A DNA stretch of 64,000 nt from Hymenobacter terricola (GCF_017921975.2 NZ_JAGEMO020000001.1:682001-746000), one strand, 5' to 3'; counted from the first letter of the stretch, positions 17,812 to 26,289 are shown. Numbers and translations are program-made. The notes: a model not told the origin generated them from the letters alone.

Positions 17812-18474
17812 ATGTGTGGCCGTTACACCTTCATCGCCCCCGCGCCAACCGTTGAACAGCGTTTCGACGCCAGATTCACCGAGCCTGCGCCCGCTACCTA
17901 CAACGCCGCGCCCTCGCAGCGGCTGCCCATCATCACCAACGCCGCGCCCGGCCAGATTCAGCTGCTGAGCTGGGGGCTCGTGCCCAGCTGGAGCAAGGAC
18001 CCCAGCACCGGCCCCAGGCCCATCAACGCCCGGGCCGAGACGCTGGCCGAGAAACCCTCGTTTCGGCAGCTGCTGGGGCGGCGGCGCTGCCTGGTGCTGG
18101 CCGATAGTTTTTTTGAGTGGCAGGCCACGCCGGCGGGCAAGGTACCGCACCGCATTTTGCTGCGCGACGAGCAGCCATTTGCCTTCGCCGGCCTTTGGGA
18201 TGAGTGGCTTGACCGCGGTACCGGCGAGCTGCATCCCACGTTCACCATCATCACCACCGAACCCAACGCGCTGATGGCCAATATTCACAACCGGATGCCG
18301 GTTATCCTGCCCGGCCGCGCCGCCGAGCAGGCCTGGCTGGACGACGGCCTGGGCCTGGCCGCGCACCAGCAACTGCTGCTGCCGTATGATGCAGCCGCCA
18401 TGCAGGAGTACGTCATCAGCAAGCGGGTAAATTCGCCGGCCAACAACGACGCCGAAGTTTTGGCTGCCGCCTGA
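17812..18474 (+). CDS. SOS-response-associated peptidase (SRAP, YedK/HMCES family)
   Basis: The 220-residue protein begins MCGRYTF, the invariant start of SRAP proteins. After Met removal, Cys2 is the catalytic and DNA-crosslinking residue, which fixes the start at 17812. Further signatures are YNAAPSQRLPII, LSWGLVPSW, NARAETLAEKPSF, FFEW and the histidine in NIHNRMPVIL. Known members form a covalent thiazolidine with abasic sites in single-stranded DNA and protect them. It stands alone between the palindrome and a small membrane protein gene. Confidence 0.95.
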   Translation: MCGRYTFIAPAPTVEQRFDARFTEPAPATYNAAPSQRLPIITNAAPGQIQLLSWGLVPSWSKDPSTGPRPINARAETLAEKPSFRQLLGRRRCLVLADSFFEWQATPAGKVPHRILLRDEQPFAFAGLWDEWLDRGTGELHPTFTIITTEPNALMANIHNRMPVILPGRAAEQAWLDDGLGLAAHQQLLLPYDAAAMQEYVISKRVNSPANNDAEVLAAA

Positions 18475-18554
18475 TTTTAGCCGCCGGGTGTGCCGGAGGA
18501 TTCCACTGCCAATGTATTGTGCCGCAACCACGCAATTCGTGTTACTTTGCTGGC

Positions 18555-18929
18555 ATGAACTGGCGCAATCCCTGGCTTTTACCCATTCTTATTTTGGTGC
18601 TGGCCTCGGCCGCGCAGTTAGATTTTCCCTGGTGGAGCCTGGCCGTGGTGGCGTTTGCCATCGGGCTACTCATGGCGCCTACCGGCCGGGTGGCCTTTTG
18701 GGCAGGTTTCAGCGGCGCCGGGCTGAGCTGGATTTTGCCCGCTGCCTGGCTATCGCAGCAAAACGATAGTCTGCTGGCGCACCGGGTAGCCCAGCTGCTG
18801 CCATTGGGCGGCTCAGCCATTGCGTTACTCCTGGTAACCGGAATTGTGGCCGGCCTGGTGGGCGGCCTGGCCGCGTTGGCCGGGGCGTGGCTGCGCGAAG
18901 CATTGCGTCCTGCGCCGCAGCCCAGCTAA
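18555..18929 (+). CDS. Small multi-spanning membrane protein
   Basis: The 124-residue protein has about four hydrophobic segments (LLPILILVLASAAQL; LAVVAFAIGLLMA; VAFWAGFSGAGLSWILPAAWL; AIALLLVTGIVAGLVGGLAAL) and a short polar tail. The start at 18555 follows a TTACTTTG sequence close to the -7 consensus. I do not recognise a named family. It faces the convergent hydrolase gene, whose stop is 13 bases away. Confidence 0.65.
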   Translation: MNWRNPWLLPILILVLASAAQLDFPWWSLAVVAFAIGLLMAPTGRVAFWAGFSGAGLSWILPAAWLSQQNDSLLAHRVAQLLPLGGSAIALLLVTGIVAGLVGGLAALAGAWLREALRPAPQPS

Positions 18930-18941
18930 CGCAGTGGTTGC

Positions 18942-20507
18942 TTATTGCTTCACTTGCTGAAATACCCACTCGCCAATGGTTTCCAGCGCATCGGTCGAGG
19001 CCACCGATGGCTGCTCAGTGCCGGCGGCCAATGCCTGTTCGCTGGCGGGCATCTGGAAATAGTGGTTCACTCCTTCCAGCTTCTGAATATTCACCCGCTT
19101 GTTGGCTTTAAGGCCTTTTTCCAGGGGCGTCAGGTTGGCGGCGGCAGGTACTTGCGTATCGGCGGTGCCGTGAAGGAGCAGGGCCGGGCAGGTCACTTTG
19201 CCGAGCTCCGATTGCGGGTTGAAGATGAGGAACGAACGGTACCAGGGGCTGGTGAGCTGGCCGGCCCGGGTTTGGGCCGTGGCCGACGACAAGGCCGGGT
19301 AAATCTGCTTCAGCATGTTGGCCACAATGGCTCGGGCCTGGGCATTATCCGAGGTTTGACGAATGATTTCGAGCATGGCGTATTGCCGCTTGTATAAGGC
19401 GTCGCTGCGCTTTTTGGCTTCCATGCTCAGCCGCAGCTGCTCCTGGGCCAGCCGGATTTGTACCTGCTCGGCGTTGGCACCGCCGGCTAGCTGCTTTTTG
19501 GCCTCGCGGCGGGCCAGAGCCATTAGTTGGGCCTGCTTCCGGGCAAATGTGGCTTGAGCCGTGTCGGGCTCACCGGGCTGGTTCACCAGCGAGGTTTGCC
19601 GCGCCAGCAGTTCCTGGCCCGTCACACCGGCCGCGCCGAGCGCCACCACAAAAGCCGGGGCAGATGCTTGCGCCGCCGCCAGCAGGGCCACGTTGGCGCC
19701 CTCGCCGTGCCCGAGCAGGCCCACGCGCATGGGGTCGATGCCCGGCCGGGTGCGTAGAAAGTTCATGGCCGACTGCGCATCTGCCACCAGCTCCGTGCCC
19801 GTATTGGCCCTGGGGACGGCTTCCGACCGGCCCGTACCCCGGTCGTCGAGGCGAAGCACGGCAATACCTTGCCGGGTGAGGTAGTCAGCCAAGCTAGTGA
19901 GCAGGCTATAAGTGCCATCCAGGTGCTCCGCAGTGCCGACGTCGGACAGCAGCACAATGGCGGGAAAAGGCCCGGCCCCGGCGGGCATGTTGAGCGTGCC
20001 GCCCAAGCCGATTTCACTGTTCGGACTGTTGGCGCTGCTCACCCGGACATCTTCGGTTTTGTAAGCAGCGGGCGCTTCTTGGGCCACTGCTGCCGCGTTG
20101 GTAGGCGGCACCCGGTCCAGCACCAGCGTGGCGCGGAAGCCGGGCTGCTGCCACTGGCCGCGCAACTGTTGCCCGTCGGCCACGGGCTGGCCCGCAAAGC
20201 GGCAGCCCACGTTGTCGGCGTAGAAAACCACGCTGTCCGCGTTGCTCACTACCCGCATGGGGCTGTTGTTCAGCCGGGCAACTGCTACGTGAAGTGTCGC
20301 CGACGTGCTTCCATCCGACAACTGGCTCACGGTGATGGAAATCTGACGACTGCCGCCAGGTACCGGCAGCGGCCCGGTCCACTGGCCCACTAATATTGCT
20401 TTGTCAACTGCTCCTGCCCGGGCTACTCCAGCCAAGTGACTATTGGCAGAGGTAAAAGCCGCGATTATCAGCAGAAGGAGAAGTTTATTCATATTGCGGG
20501 GGCTCAT
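18942..20507 (-). CDS. Exported alpha/beta-hydrolase-like protein lacking the nucleophile Ser
   Basis: The 521-residue protein has a signal peptide (LLLLLIIAAFTSANSHLAG; alternative ATG at 20492) and an N-terminal beta domain (about 30-150). An alpha/beta hydrolase domain follows: FPAIVLLSDVG, YLTRQGIAVLRLDDRGTGRS, then MRVGLLGHGEGANVALL. Family members have GHSEG at this elbow; here the Ser is Gly (codon 19704-19706). The Asp (HGTADTQVP) and His (EGVNHYFQMP) of the triad remain. A lysine- and glutamine-rich helical insert lies at about 310-400. It may be an inactive relative or use another residue. Confidence 0.8.
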   Translation of the reverse strand: MSPRNMNKLLLLLIIAAFTSANSHLAGVARAGAVDKAILVGQWTGPLPVPGGSRQISITVSQLSDGSTSATLHVAVARLNNSPMRVVSNADSVVFYADNVGCRFAGQPVADGQQLRGQWQQPGFRATLVLDRVPPTNAAAVAQEAPAAYKTEDVRVSSANSPNSEIGLGGTLNMPAGAGPFPAIVLLSDVGTAEHLDGTYSLLTSLADYLTRQGIAVLRLDDRGTGRSEAVPRANTGTELVADAQSAMNFLRTRPGIDPMRVGLLGHGEGANVALLAAAQASAPAFVVALGAAGVTGQELLARQTSLVNQPGEPDTAQATFARKQAQLMALARREAKKQLAGGANAEQVQIRLAQEQLRLSMEAKKRSDALYKRQYAMLEIIRQTSDNAQARAIVANMLKQIYPALSSATAQTRAGQLTSPWYRSFLIFNPQSELGKVTCPALLLHGTADTQVPAAANLTPLEKGLKANKRVNIQKLEGVNHYFQMPASEQALAAGTEQPSVASTDALETIGEWVFQQVKQ

Positions 20508-20856
20508 TGTGGGGGCTCACTAGTTCGCCAAAGCTAATAGCAAGACTCTTAGAGGTAAGATAATTTAACTGTTCAAAAGTACAATCATTTCTTACTTAAT
20601 GAAATTAAAGCTCATCTTTTTAATGATTTTTTATTTGAATAGCTTTATAATTTGTTGAAAAAATTATTTAACTACACCATTTGATGACACTACGTAAAGC
20701 CGCTTTGGGGCAGGAGTAAAGAGGTGATGGCGTAGGTATTGCGCACGAAAATGCCGTTCTCACACCTCGCCGCGAGCAGCAAGGCGTGAGAACGGCATTT
20801 GGTTGGCTTGGCTACTAAAGCCGGGAATACAAAATTTCGGGAGTGCTTCGTCGCTA
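20508..20856. other. AT-rich spacer with a perfect hairpin
   Basis: No gene is seen in these 349 bases. Bases 20520-20690 are AT-rich and probably hold the promoter of the hydrolase gene. At 20749-20800 a 15-bp perfect inverted repeat (AAATGCCGTTCTCAC / GTGAGAACGGCATTT, 22-base loop) could end the transcript of the small gene at 20857 or belong to the window's palindromic repeats. Confidence 0.6.
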
Positions 20857-21051
20857 TTATTGGTAGGTGTACCAGGCCAGCACTTCCAGGCCGGCGGCAT
20901 CGCCGTCGGCTTCCACTACCTCGGTGATGACGTACTGAATTTCGTCTTCGTTCCAGCCTTCGTCTTCGGCGGCAGGCACCCAGAGGTCGAGAGCGGCGTA
21001 GCGGTTGGTGCCGGGCGGCAGGGTCCAGCGCACTTTTTTGCGGATATTCAT
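20857..21051 (-). CDS. Small acidic hypothetical protein
   Basis: The 64-residue protein (MNIRKKVRWTLPPGTNRYAA ...) has a basic first ten residues, then an acidic middle (AAEDEGWNEDEIQYVI) and an aromatic tail (VLAWYTYQ). No family is recognised. The codon usage fits the neighbours, and the gene is followed by a strong hairpin. It shares direction with the RlpA gene 40 bases upstream and could be co-transcribed with it. Confidence 0.55.
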   Translation of the reverse strand: MNIRKKVRWTLPPGTNRYAALDLWVPAAEDEGWNEDEIQYVITEVVEADGDAAGLEVLAWYTYQ

Positions 21052-21091
21052 GCAGGGTGGATTTTGGGGGAAAGCTAATAGGGGAAAGGCT

Positions 21092-21526
21092 TTAGCGGCT
21101 GGCTGCCCTCACTACGGTGAGCTGCACGGGCACCACGCCGGCCCCGATGATGTCGAGCTGCGCGGCGGCGCGGCGCGACACGTCCACGATGTAGCCTTTG
21201 GTGTGCGGGCCCCGGTCGGTTACGGTTACCTCCACGGAGCGGCCGTTGCGGGTGTTGGTCACCCGGATGAGGGTGCCGAAGGGCAGGGTGTTGTGGGCGG
21301 CAGTCATTTCGCCGGGCCGGTAGGTGGTGCCGCTGGCCGTGGGCCGGCCCACAAATTTATCGGCGTAGTAGGAGCCCAGGCCGGTTTGGGTGTAGGCACC
21401 TCGCGAGCCGGTGGCGCCTTTGCTCACTCCCCGGCTGCTGCTGCACGAGGCGAAAAACGCCAGGGAGAGCATCAGCAGGCAAAACGGTTTGAGGTGCAAG
21501 ATTTTGGCCTGGGAATATATCTTCAT
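21092..21526 (-). CDS. RlpA-like double-psi beta-barrel lipoprotein
   Basis: The 144-residue protein has a lipoprotein signal (LLMLSLAFFASC) and one RlpA domain: GLGSYYADKFVGRPTASG, MTAAHNTLPFGTLIRVTN, VEVTVTDRGPHTKGYIVDVS. The conserved Asp of TDRGP and the His of AAHNTLPFG are present, so it could cleave peptidoglycan like RlpA lytic transglycosylases. There is no SPOR domain, so septal targeting is not implied. It is anchored in the envelope. Confidence 0.92.
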   Translation of the reverse strand: MKIYSQAKILHLKPFCLLMLSLAFFASCSSSRGVSKGATGSRGAYTQTGLGSYYADKFVGRPTASGTTYRPGEMTAAHNTLPFGTLIRVTNTRNGRSVEVTVTDRGPHTKGYIVDVSRRAAAQLDIIGAGVVPVQLTVVRAASR

Positions 21527-21596
21527 CTAAACTTTATGATTGCGGGTAACCTTTCGTCCACATTTCTCACTCCAACACCGTTTTACAAATACTACG

Positions 21597-21818
21597 ATGA
21601 AAAACCTCCTCAAATTGGCTTCGGCCGTAGCGCTTTCCTGTACGTTTCTGGCCGCTCACGCTCAGCAGGGCGACGGCAAGATGATGAAAAAAGACGACAA
21701 AATGGACGGCAAGATGATGAAGAAGGACGGCAAAATGGCGTCGAAAGACAAAATGGCCAAGAAAGACGGCAAGATGATGAAGAAGGATGGCAAAATGGCG
21801 TCGAAAGACAAAATGTAG
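21597..21818 (+). CDS. Exported MKKDGK-repeat protein
   Basis: The 73-residue product has a signal peptide (LLKLASAVALSCTFLAAHAQ) and then consists almost only of Met, Lys, Asp and Gly (KMMKKDDKMDGKMMKKDGKM). The last two units (KDGKMMKKDGKMASKDKM type) are a near-exact DNA duplication. It belongs to the pentapeptide MxKDx-repeat proteins named from sequence only. The mature form would be a highly charged, Met-rich peptide outside the inner membrane; metal or oxidant buffering is a guess. Confidence 0.75.
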   Translation: MKNLLKLASAVALSCTFLAAHAQQGDGKMMKKDDKMDGKMMKKDGKMASKDKMAKKDGKMMKKDGKMASKDKM

Positions 21819-21846
21819 GCTACCGGGCTCGTTGAGCCTCTCTGGT

Positions 21847-21894
21847 CGCCCGGCGCGCTGGCTTCTTCGGAGGCGGCGGGCCGGGCGTTTTTTT
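21847..21894 (+). terminator. Intrinsic terminator after the MKKDGK gene
   Basis: The stem CGCCCGGC / GCCGGGCG is followed by seven T residues and lies 30 bases after the stop codon. The lysozyme gene on the other strand ends just beyond it. Confidence 0.75.
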
Positions 21895-21900
21895 GGGTGC

Positions 21901-22749
21901 CTAGCGGTAGGCGGGCGCCACGGGCTTGGGCACCCGCAGCGCTTGCAGGTCCTCAAAATTGCCCTGAAATACGTTGAAATCGACTACGCCGCGGATGCCG
22001 GGCACGTAGGCTTCGTCGGAGTGCTGCCAGATTATCCACTTGCTGCGGGGCAGCGTGGGGCGCTCCACTTCGTAGTGGGCCAGCCACAACGGGTAGTTGT
22101 CGAAATGGCCGGCGAGGTGGCGCTGGTAGAAGCTGTGGTTGGAATAGAGGATGGGGCGCACGCCGTAGTGGGCCTCGATGAGGCGCAGCCAGCGGGCCAC
22201 TTCGCGCCGGAAGATGGCCACGTCGTGGAAATTGGCGGCTTCCACGTCGAGCACGGGCGGCAAGTCGCCGGGCGCGAGGGGCACGGTGCGGGCAAACAAA
22301 TCGGCCTGGGTCTGGCCGTCGCGGTTGGGCTGAAAGTAATGGTAGGCGCCGCAGAGCACGCCGGCGGCGCGGGCTTCGCGCCAGTTGCGGGCAAAGCGCG
22401 GGTCGCGCAGAGTAGCGCCCTCGCTGGCTTTGATGAAGGCAAACCGCACCCGGTTGCGGGCCACCTCGGGCCAGTCGATGCGGCCCTGGTAGGCCGATAC
22501 GTCGATGCCGTGCACCGAGTAGCCGGCCAGCAGCGGGGTTTTTTCGTGGCCCGTGAGGCCGCCTTTGGTGAAAGTGGCCCAGGCCCGCCGGGCGTAGCGG
22601 TTCATTTGCACCTGATGGCGCAGGTAGTACGAAAAGCCCACCAGCAGCCCCAGTAGCAGTGCCGCCAGGAGCCCGCGCCGCCACGGCCAGCGCGGGGCCG
22701 GGCGCGGAATGGCCGAAGTGGCAGGGGCGGTGGTGGGGGAGGGCGGCAT
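21901..22749 (-). CDS. Membrane-anchored GH25 lysozyme
   Basis: From ATG 22749 the product is 282 residues: a Pro-rich cytoplasmic tail, one transmembrane helix (GLLAALLLGLLVGFSYYL), and a GH25 domain (GIDVSAYQGRIDWPEV, FAFIKASEGATLRDPRF, PPVLDVEA, WIIWQHSDEAYVPGI). The Asp of GIDVS and the Asp-x-Glu of LDVEA are the expected catalytic residues of this muramidase family. It probably remodels peptidoglycan from the inner membrane. A longer start at 22818 would run into the divergent promoter, so I prefer 22749. Confidence 0.9.
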   Translation of the reverse strand: MPPSPTTAPATSAIPRPAPRWPWRRGLLAALLLGLLVGFSYYLRHQVQMNRYARRAWATFTKGGLTGHEKTPLLAGYSVHGIDVSAYQGRIDWPEVARNRVRFAFIKASEGATLRDPRFARNWREARAAGVLCGAYHYFQPNRDGQTQADLFARTVPLAPGDLPPVLDVEAANFHDVAIFRREVARWLRLIEAHYGVRPILYSNHSFYQRHLAGHFDNYPLWLAHYEVERPTLPRSKWIIWQHSDEAYVPGIRGVVDFNVFQGNFEDLQALRVPKPVAPAYR

Positions 22750-22847
22750 GGGGCGGTGAACGTCAAAAATAACGCGCTTCCGGCCACCATCGTGCGCCGG
22801 GCCGTGGGTTTTCGCCAACTTTGCGGTTCCAGCTGCTTTTCATTCCT

Positions 22848-23123
22848 ATGTCCTTCCTCCGCGCCGCCGATGCCCGCGACGAATCCGGCCACCTCATCAG
22901 CGAGCTGCACGGCGTCAAGCTCGCCACCATTCTGGAGTACCTCGTGGCCGCCTACGGCTGGCCCGAGCTGGACGTGCGCCTGCGGATGAATTGCTTCGCC
23001 GAAAACCCCAGCATCAAGTCCTGCCTTACTTTTTTGCGCCGCACGCCCTGGGCCCGCACCAAAGTGGAGGAGCTGTACATCAAAGCCCGCGCCGCCGAAG
23101 TGCAGGGCCGTCCCCGCCCGTAA
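22848..23123 (+). CDS. VF530-type DNA-binding protein (DUF2132)
   Basis: The 91-residue protein matches the VF530/DUF2132 family: ILEYLVAAYGWPELDVRLRM, NCFAENPSIKSCLTFLRRTPWAR, KVEELYI. Structures in this family show a small helical double-stranded-DNA-binding fold; the cellular role is not known. The CAACTTTG sequence before it resembles a -7 element. The next gene begins seven bases after its stop and is probably co-transcribed. Confidence 0.9.
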   Translation: MSFLRAADARDESGHLISELHGVKLATILEYLVAAYGWPELDVRLRMNCFAENPSIKSCLTFLRRTPWARTKVEELYIKARAAEVQGRPRP

Positions 23124-23129
23124 CTCACC

Positions 23130-23453
23130 ATGGCCGACGTATCCGAAAAATCCTCGAAAACAGCGCTGTTGGCGGGGCTAGGGCTGTTTGTGGTTTTTGA
23201 AACTGTGGCGTTCTACGGCCTGCGCTACCTCACGTCGGGGCTGGGCGAATCGAATCAATACCAGGCCGAAAACACCATTGTCAGCAATTGGGTGAAGACG
23301 ATGGTGTTTTTTGTGGCCCATCTGCTGCTGATTATCGTAGCCATGCTGGTGCTCAGCAACCGCATGCCGCGCCGGTACCGGGGCCAGATAATGGGCTGGT
23401 TCTACCTCGCGCTGCTGATGAGCTTTGTGCTGATTATCCCGCTGTTTGGGTAG
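23130..23453 (+). CDS. Small membrane protein, three predicted helices
   Basis: The 107-residue protein has three hydrophobic stretches (ALLAGLGLFVVFETVAFYGL, MVFFVAHLLLIIVAMLVL, GWFYLALLMSFVLIIPLFG) with an arginine-rich loop (NRMPRRYRG) between the last two. I recognise no family. It appears to be the second gene of a two-gene unit with the VF530-like gene. Confidence 0.7.
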   Translation: MADVSEKSSKTALLAGLGLFVVFETVAFYGLRYLTSGLGESNQYQAENTIVSNWVKTMVFFVAHLLLIIVAMLVLSNRMPRRYRGQIMGWFYLALLMSFVLIIPLFG

Positions 23454-23467
23454 GTACAAAAATAAAA

Positions 23468-23486
23468 CCACCGCTGCTGGCGGTGG
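23468..23486 (-). terminator. Hairpin with minus-strand T-run
   Basis: The stem CCACCGC / GCGGTGG has an A-rich left flank, so on the minus strand it is followed by TTTTATTTTT. It could end the Hsp20 transcript about 280 bases after its stop. Confidence 0.55.
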
Positions 23487-23520
23487 CTCAAGAGTGAAAA
23501 CCCAAAAGACGAGGTACTCG

Positions 23521-23577
23521 GCCGGTCGGTCCCGGCGTTATCAGTGGACTGTGGTGCCGGTCGGTCCCGGCGTTATC
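23521..23577. repeat. Two-copy 22-bp direct repeat
   Basis: The unit beginning GCCGGTCGGTCCCGGC and ending GTTATC occurs at 23521-23542 and again, exactly, at 23556-23577 (period 35). No coding role is seen. Confidence 0.8.
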
Positions 23578-23616
23578 GAGAGGAGAGTAAGCTTATGCCT
23601 TAATTTAATTAAGGAA

Positions 23617-23717
23617 CGTCATGTCGGGCGCAGCCGAGACATGTCGCGGGTTTCAAGCAAACCAATCGATTGATTTACTGCTGCATGCGAGACGTCTCGG
23701 CTGCGCTCGACATGACC
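23617..23717. repeat. Inverted repeat related to the GTCATGCAGAGC mobile palindrome
   Basis: The arms read CGTCATGTCGgGCGCAGCCG and, on the other side, GTCATGTCGAGCGCAGCCGA in reverse. The inner part contains GATTGATTTACT, which also occurs in the mobile palindromes at 54935 and (reverse) 30794. The outer CAAAAGTAA ends of those elements are missing, so this is a core-only relative. Confidence 0.75.
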
Positions 23718-23749
23718 GCCTGAATAAAATTCCCAAACCAACTCTCTAC

Positions 23750-24133
23750 TCAGTTGTGGCGAATGTCGATTTCGCGCTGCTGGTCGGAGGGGTTCAGGAA
23801 GGGGATGCGCACGCGCAGCTCATTGCCTTCGTGCACGGCATCGATGCGGGCCAGGTCCAGGTTGGTGGGCAGGTCAAGGGTTTGAACGAAGAGGGGCGCG
23901 GCCATCTGGTCATCGGGCTCGTGGCGGTACTCGCCGAACACGGTGAGCTTCTGCTGGTTGAGTACCACGCGGAAGCTGTCGGCCGACACCGTGGGCATGG
24001 CCACGCGCAGCACGACGCCTTTGGGGCGCTGGTCGACGCGAAGCTGGGGCTGGGCCACGCCACCACCAATGGTGTTGAGCAAGTCGAGCTGCGGGGCAAT
24101 GGAACGAATAAATTTCGGGCTGATAAATTTCAT
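23750..24133 (-). CDS. Hsp20/alpha-crystallin-like small heat-shock protein
   Basis: The 127-residue protein has an alpha-crystallin-like core: PQLRVDQRPKGVVLRVAMPT, FRVVLNQQKLTVFGEYRHE, NLDLARIDAVHEGNELRVRIPF. The final strand region (LRVRIPFLNP) corresponds to the A-x-x-x-n-GvL segment, though not with the exact canonical motif. Such proteins are ATP-independent holdases. No heat-shock operator was identified in the 200 bases upstream, which otherwise hold no gene. Confidence 0.7.
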   Translation of the reverse strand: MKFISPKFIRSIAPQLDLLNTIGGGVAQPQLRVDQRPKGVVLRVAMPTVSADSFRVVLNQQKLTVFGEYRHEPDDQMAAPLFVQTLDLPTNLDLARIDAVHEGNELRVRIPFLNPSDQQREIDIRHN

Positions 24134-24332
24134 GGAAGGGAGCCGGTTTTAGGAGCGGCTTCGGTCCCGTAATTACAAATGATGTACCAATCTGAATTAT
24201 GGGTTACCAATGCTGAATATCAGTCGTATTGACGGGAAATTTAGCCGCAATTTCCCGGTTCCGGCCACAGTGGCGGAAAGCAGTATTTGAGCCGGAAAAT
24301 AGCGGACGAAATGGCGGGCGCTTCGGCGGGCC

Positions 24333-26198
24333 TCAAAAGCGGCTTGTCAGGCCGAAGTGAATTTTGGACGACTTCAGCTCAAACCCCTGGCTGCTGTACT
24401 GCCCCACCGAATACACGAACTGGAACATGCCCGCCGCCGTGCGAAAGCTCAGGCCCGCCCCCAGGCCGGTGGGCTGCTCCACGCGGCGGTCGTCGGAAAT
24501 GTCGTGGCGCGCGTAGGCCTGGTCGGCAAACGCAAACACGTAAGAATCAGGGCCGATGAACTGCCGGAATTCGGCCGTGGCCACGGCGTAGGAGCTGGTG
24601 TAGAACTGGTTTTCGTTGAAGCCCCGCAGCGAATTCAAGCCGCCCAGCCGGAACAAATCGTTGGTGAACAGGCGCGAATTGAGCAGCCCTTCGCCCCGCA
24701 GGCGCAGCAGCAGCACGCCCGCCCGCTTCACCGGCAGGTAGCGCTCCACCCGTAGCGCAAAGGAATATTGCGTGGAGTGCAGCGGCAGGCCATCGTAGAG
24801 CTCGGGCTTTATTTCGGCGTTTTTGATGATGGTTTTCGTGCCCACGGCGCCCTGGGCATTCACAAGGTAGCCGCGGTGCGGAAAAAACAGGTCGTCGAGG
24901 CTGTTCCAGGCGTAGGCCAGGCCGTAGGAATTGTATTGGGAATCAATGGTATCGGGCAGCACGGTCTTCTCCTTCAGCAGGGTGTCGAGCAGATACGAGC
25001 TGCGCTGCTCGGCGAAGAAGCTGATGCGGCCGGCCCGCGCCGTGGGGTAAGTCACCTGCAGGCGTGGGCGCAGGGTGAGGAAGGCGTCGGTCTGCTTGTA
25101 CAGGTTGAACGAGCCGGCCACTTCCAGCGGCGTGCCGAAAAAATTGGGGTGAACGTACTGCACATCAAGCAGCTGGGAGGCGGCGTCGGTTTTGCGCCAT
25201 TGCAGCCCCAGCTGCTTGCCGCCGCCCTTGATGTTGCGCAGGTTGATGGTGACGTCGCCCGTGAACTGCACGCCCGTCGGGCTGGCGTTCGAGTTCGGCA
25301 AAATGCCCACGATGGCGTCGAACTGGTTCGAGGGCCGGTCGTCGAGCAGCAGGTACACCCGCGCCCGGCCCCGGGCAAAACGGACTTCGGGCTCGGCCCG
25401 CAGCTTTACGTAGGGCAGCTGGCGCAACAGCTGGGCGGCGGCGGCCACCCGCTGCTGGCTGAACGGCTGGTTGGGGAAAATCTGGAGATATTTGGTGAGG
25501 AAACGCTTCTTGGTCTTGGAGTTGCCCACGATTTGCAGCGAATCGAAAACCACCACCTGACCCCGTTTCAGCACCACGCGCCCGGCAATGTCGTGCCCGC
25601 TGAGGTGGATGGAATCCAGTCCGACGGTGGCAAACGGGAACCCCTGGTTTTCGGCCTCCACCAAAATGCGCTCCTGGAGCCGGGCCCAGTCTTCGGGCAC
25701 AAACGGCGTGTGGCGGAAGAACTTTTCGCGGTAGCCGGCGCGGGTCAGCAAGCCATCGCCGAGGTTGCCGTTGCGCAGGTAGGCCCAGCGGAACTGCTCG
25801 CCCACGTACAGGCGCACCCGCACGGTGTCGCGGGTCCAGTGCATCTCGTCGGCCGAGGCGGTGAGGTAAGCATCGCCCTGCAGGGCCAGCACCAGCTCCC
25901 GCACTTCGCGCAGCGCGCTGAGCGAATCGGGCACGCTGGCTTTCAGCTTGTAGCGGCGCAGCAGGGGCCGGTCGGCGGCTTCGGCATCGAGAACCAGCAC
26001 GCGCGGATGAGCCAGGGCCCGGCGGGCGGGCGCGGTGGCGGGCGGCGCGGCGCGCGGCGGCAGGGCCGGGGAGGCCAGGCCCGGCTGATTGGGCGCGTTG
26101 GGGTCCAGGCTGGGCGTTTGGGCGCGGGCCACCGGCTGCCCGGCCAGCCAGCCAAGGACCAGCATTCCCCAATAGCACAACAGTAACCGAGTAGTCAT
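24333..26198 (-). CDS. Omp85/BamA-TamA family outer-membrane protein
   Basis: The 621-residue protein starts with a signal peptide (LLLCYWGMLVLGWLAGQPVARA), then a Pro/Ala-rich linker. A periplasmic region follows with POTRA-like segments (VVFDSLQIVGNSKTKKRFLTKYLQIFPNQPFSQQ). The C-terminal beta-barrel carries the Omp85 pattern: FRLGGLNSLRGFNENQF and a terminal phenylalanine (FGLTSRF). It should insert or translocate proteins or lipids at the outer membrane; the exact client is unknown. It is monocistronic by position and divergent from hemW. Confidence 0.88.
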   Translation of the reverse strand: MTTRLLLCYWGMLVLGWLAGQPVARAQTPSLDPNAPNQPGLASPALPPRAAPPATAPARRALAHPRVLVLDAEAADRPLLRRYKLKASVPDSLSALREVRELVLALQGDAYLTASADEMHWTRDTVRVRLYVGEQFRWAYLRNGNLGDGLLTRAGYREKFFRHTPFVPEDWARLQERILVEAENQGFPFATVGLDSIHLSGHDIAGRVVLKRGQVVVFDSLQIVGNSKTKKRFLTKYLQIFPNQPFSQQRVAAAAQLLRQLPYVKLRAEPEVRFARGRARVYLLLDDRPSNQFDAIVGILPNSNASPTGVQFTGDVTINLRNIKGGGKQLGLQWRKTDAASQLLDVQYVHPNFFGTPLEVAGSFNLYKQTDAFLTLRPRLQVTYPTARAGRISFFAEQRSSYLLDTLLKEKTVLPDTIDSQYNSYGLAYAWNSLDDLFFPHRGYLVNAQGAVGTKTIIKNAEIKPELYDGLPLHSTQYSFALRVERYLPVKRAGVLLLRLRGEGLLNSRLFTNDLFRLGGLNSLRGFNENQFYTSSYAVATAEFRQFIGPDSYVFAFADQAYARHDISDDRRVEQPTGLGAGLSFRTAAGMFQFVYSVGQYSSQGFELKSSKIHFGLTSRF

Positions 26199-26281
26199 TC
26201 GGGGCGATAACGCGAAAGCCGGCGTTTAATTTCCCGAAGGTAAAACGGCCGGCTCCCCGAATGGCTTGCGCCCCGCCCGGC

Positions 26282-26289
26282 TACCTTTG
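26282..26289 (+). promoter_or_regulatory. Bacteroidetes -7 element before hemW
   Basis: TACCTTTG is an exact TAnnTTTG, about 90 bases before the hemW start. A TTG lies upstream but at shorter than usual spacing. Confidence 0.5.

Larger units (their letters stand above)
23454..23749. other. Repeat-rich spacer between convergent genes
   Basis: These 296 bases carry no gene. They contain a hairpin (23468-23486), a two-copy direct repeat (23521-23577), a 17-base perfect palindrome CCTTAATTTAATTAAGG (23598-23614) and a long inverted repeat (23617-23717), each listed separately where useful. Confidence 0.7.

Noticed and set aside
23521..23577. CRISPR array
   Set aside because: Only two copies of a 22-base unit with a 13-base gap and no cas genes; it is a simple direct repeat.
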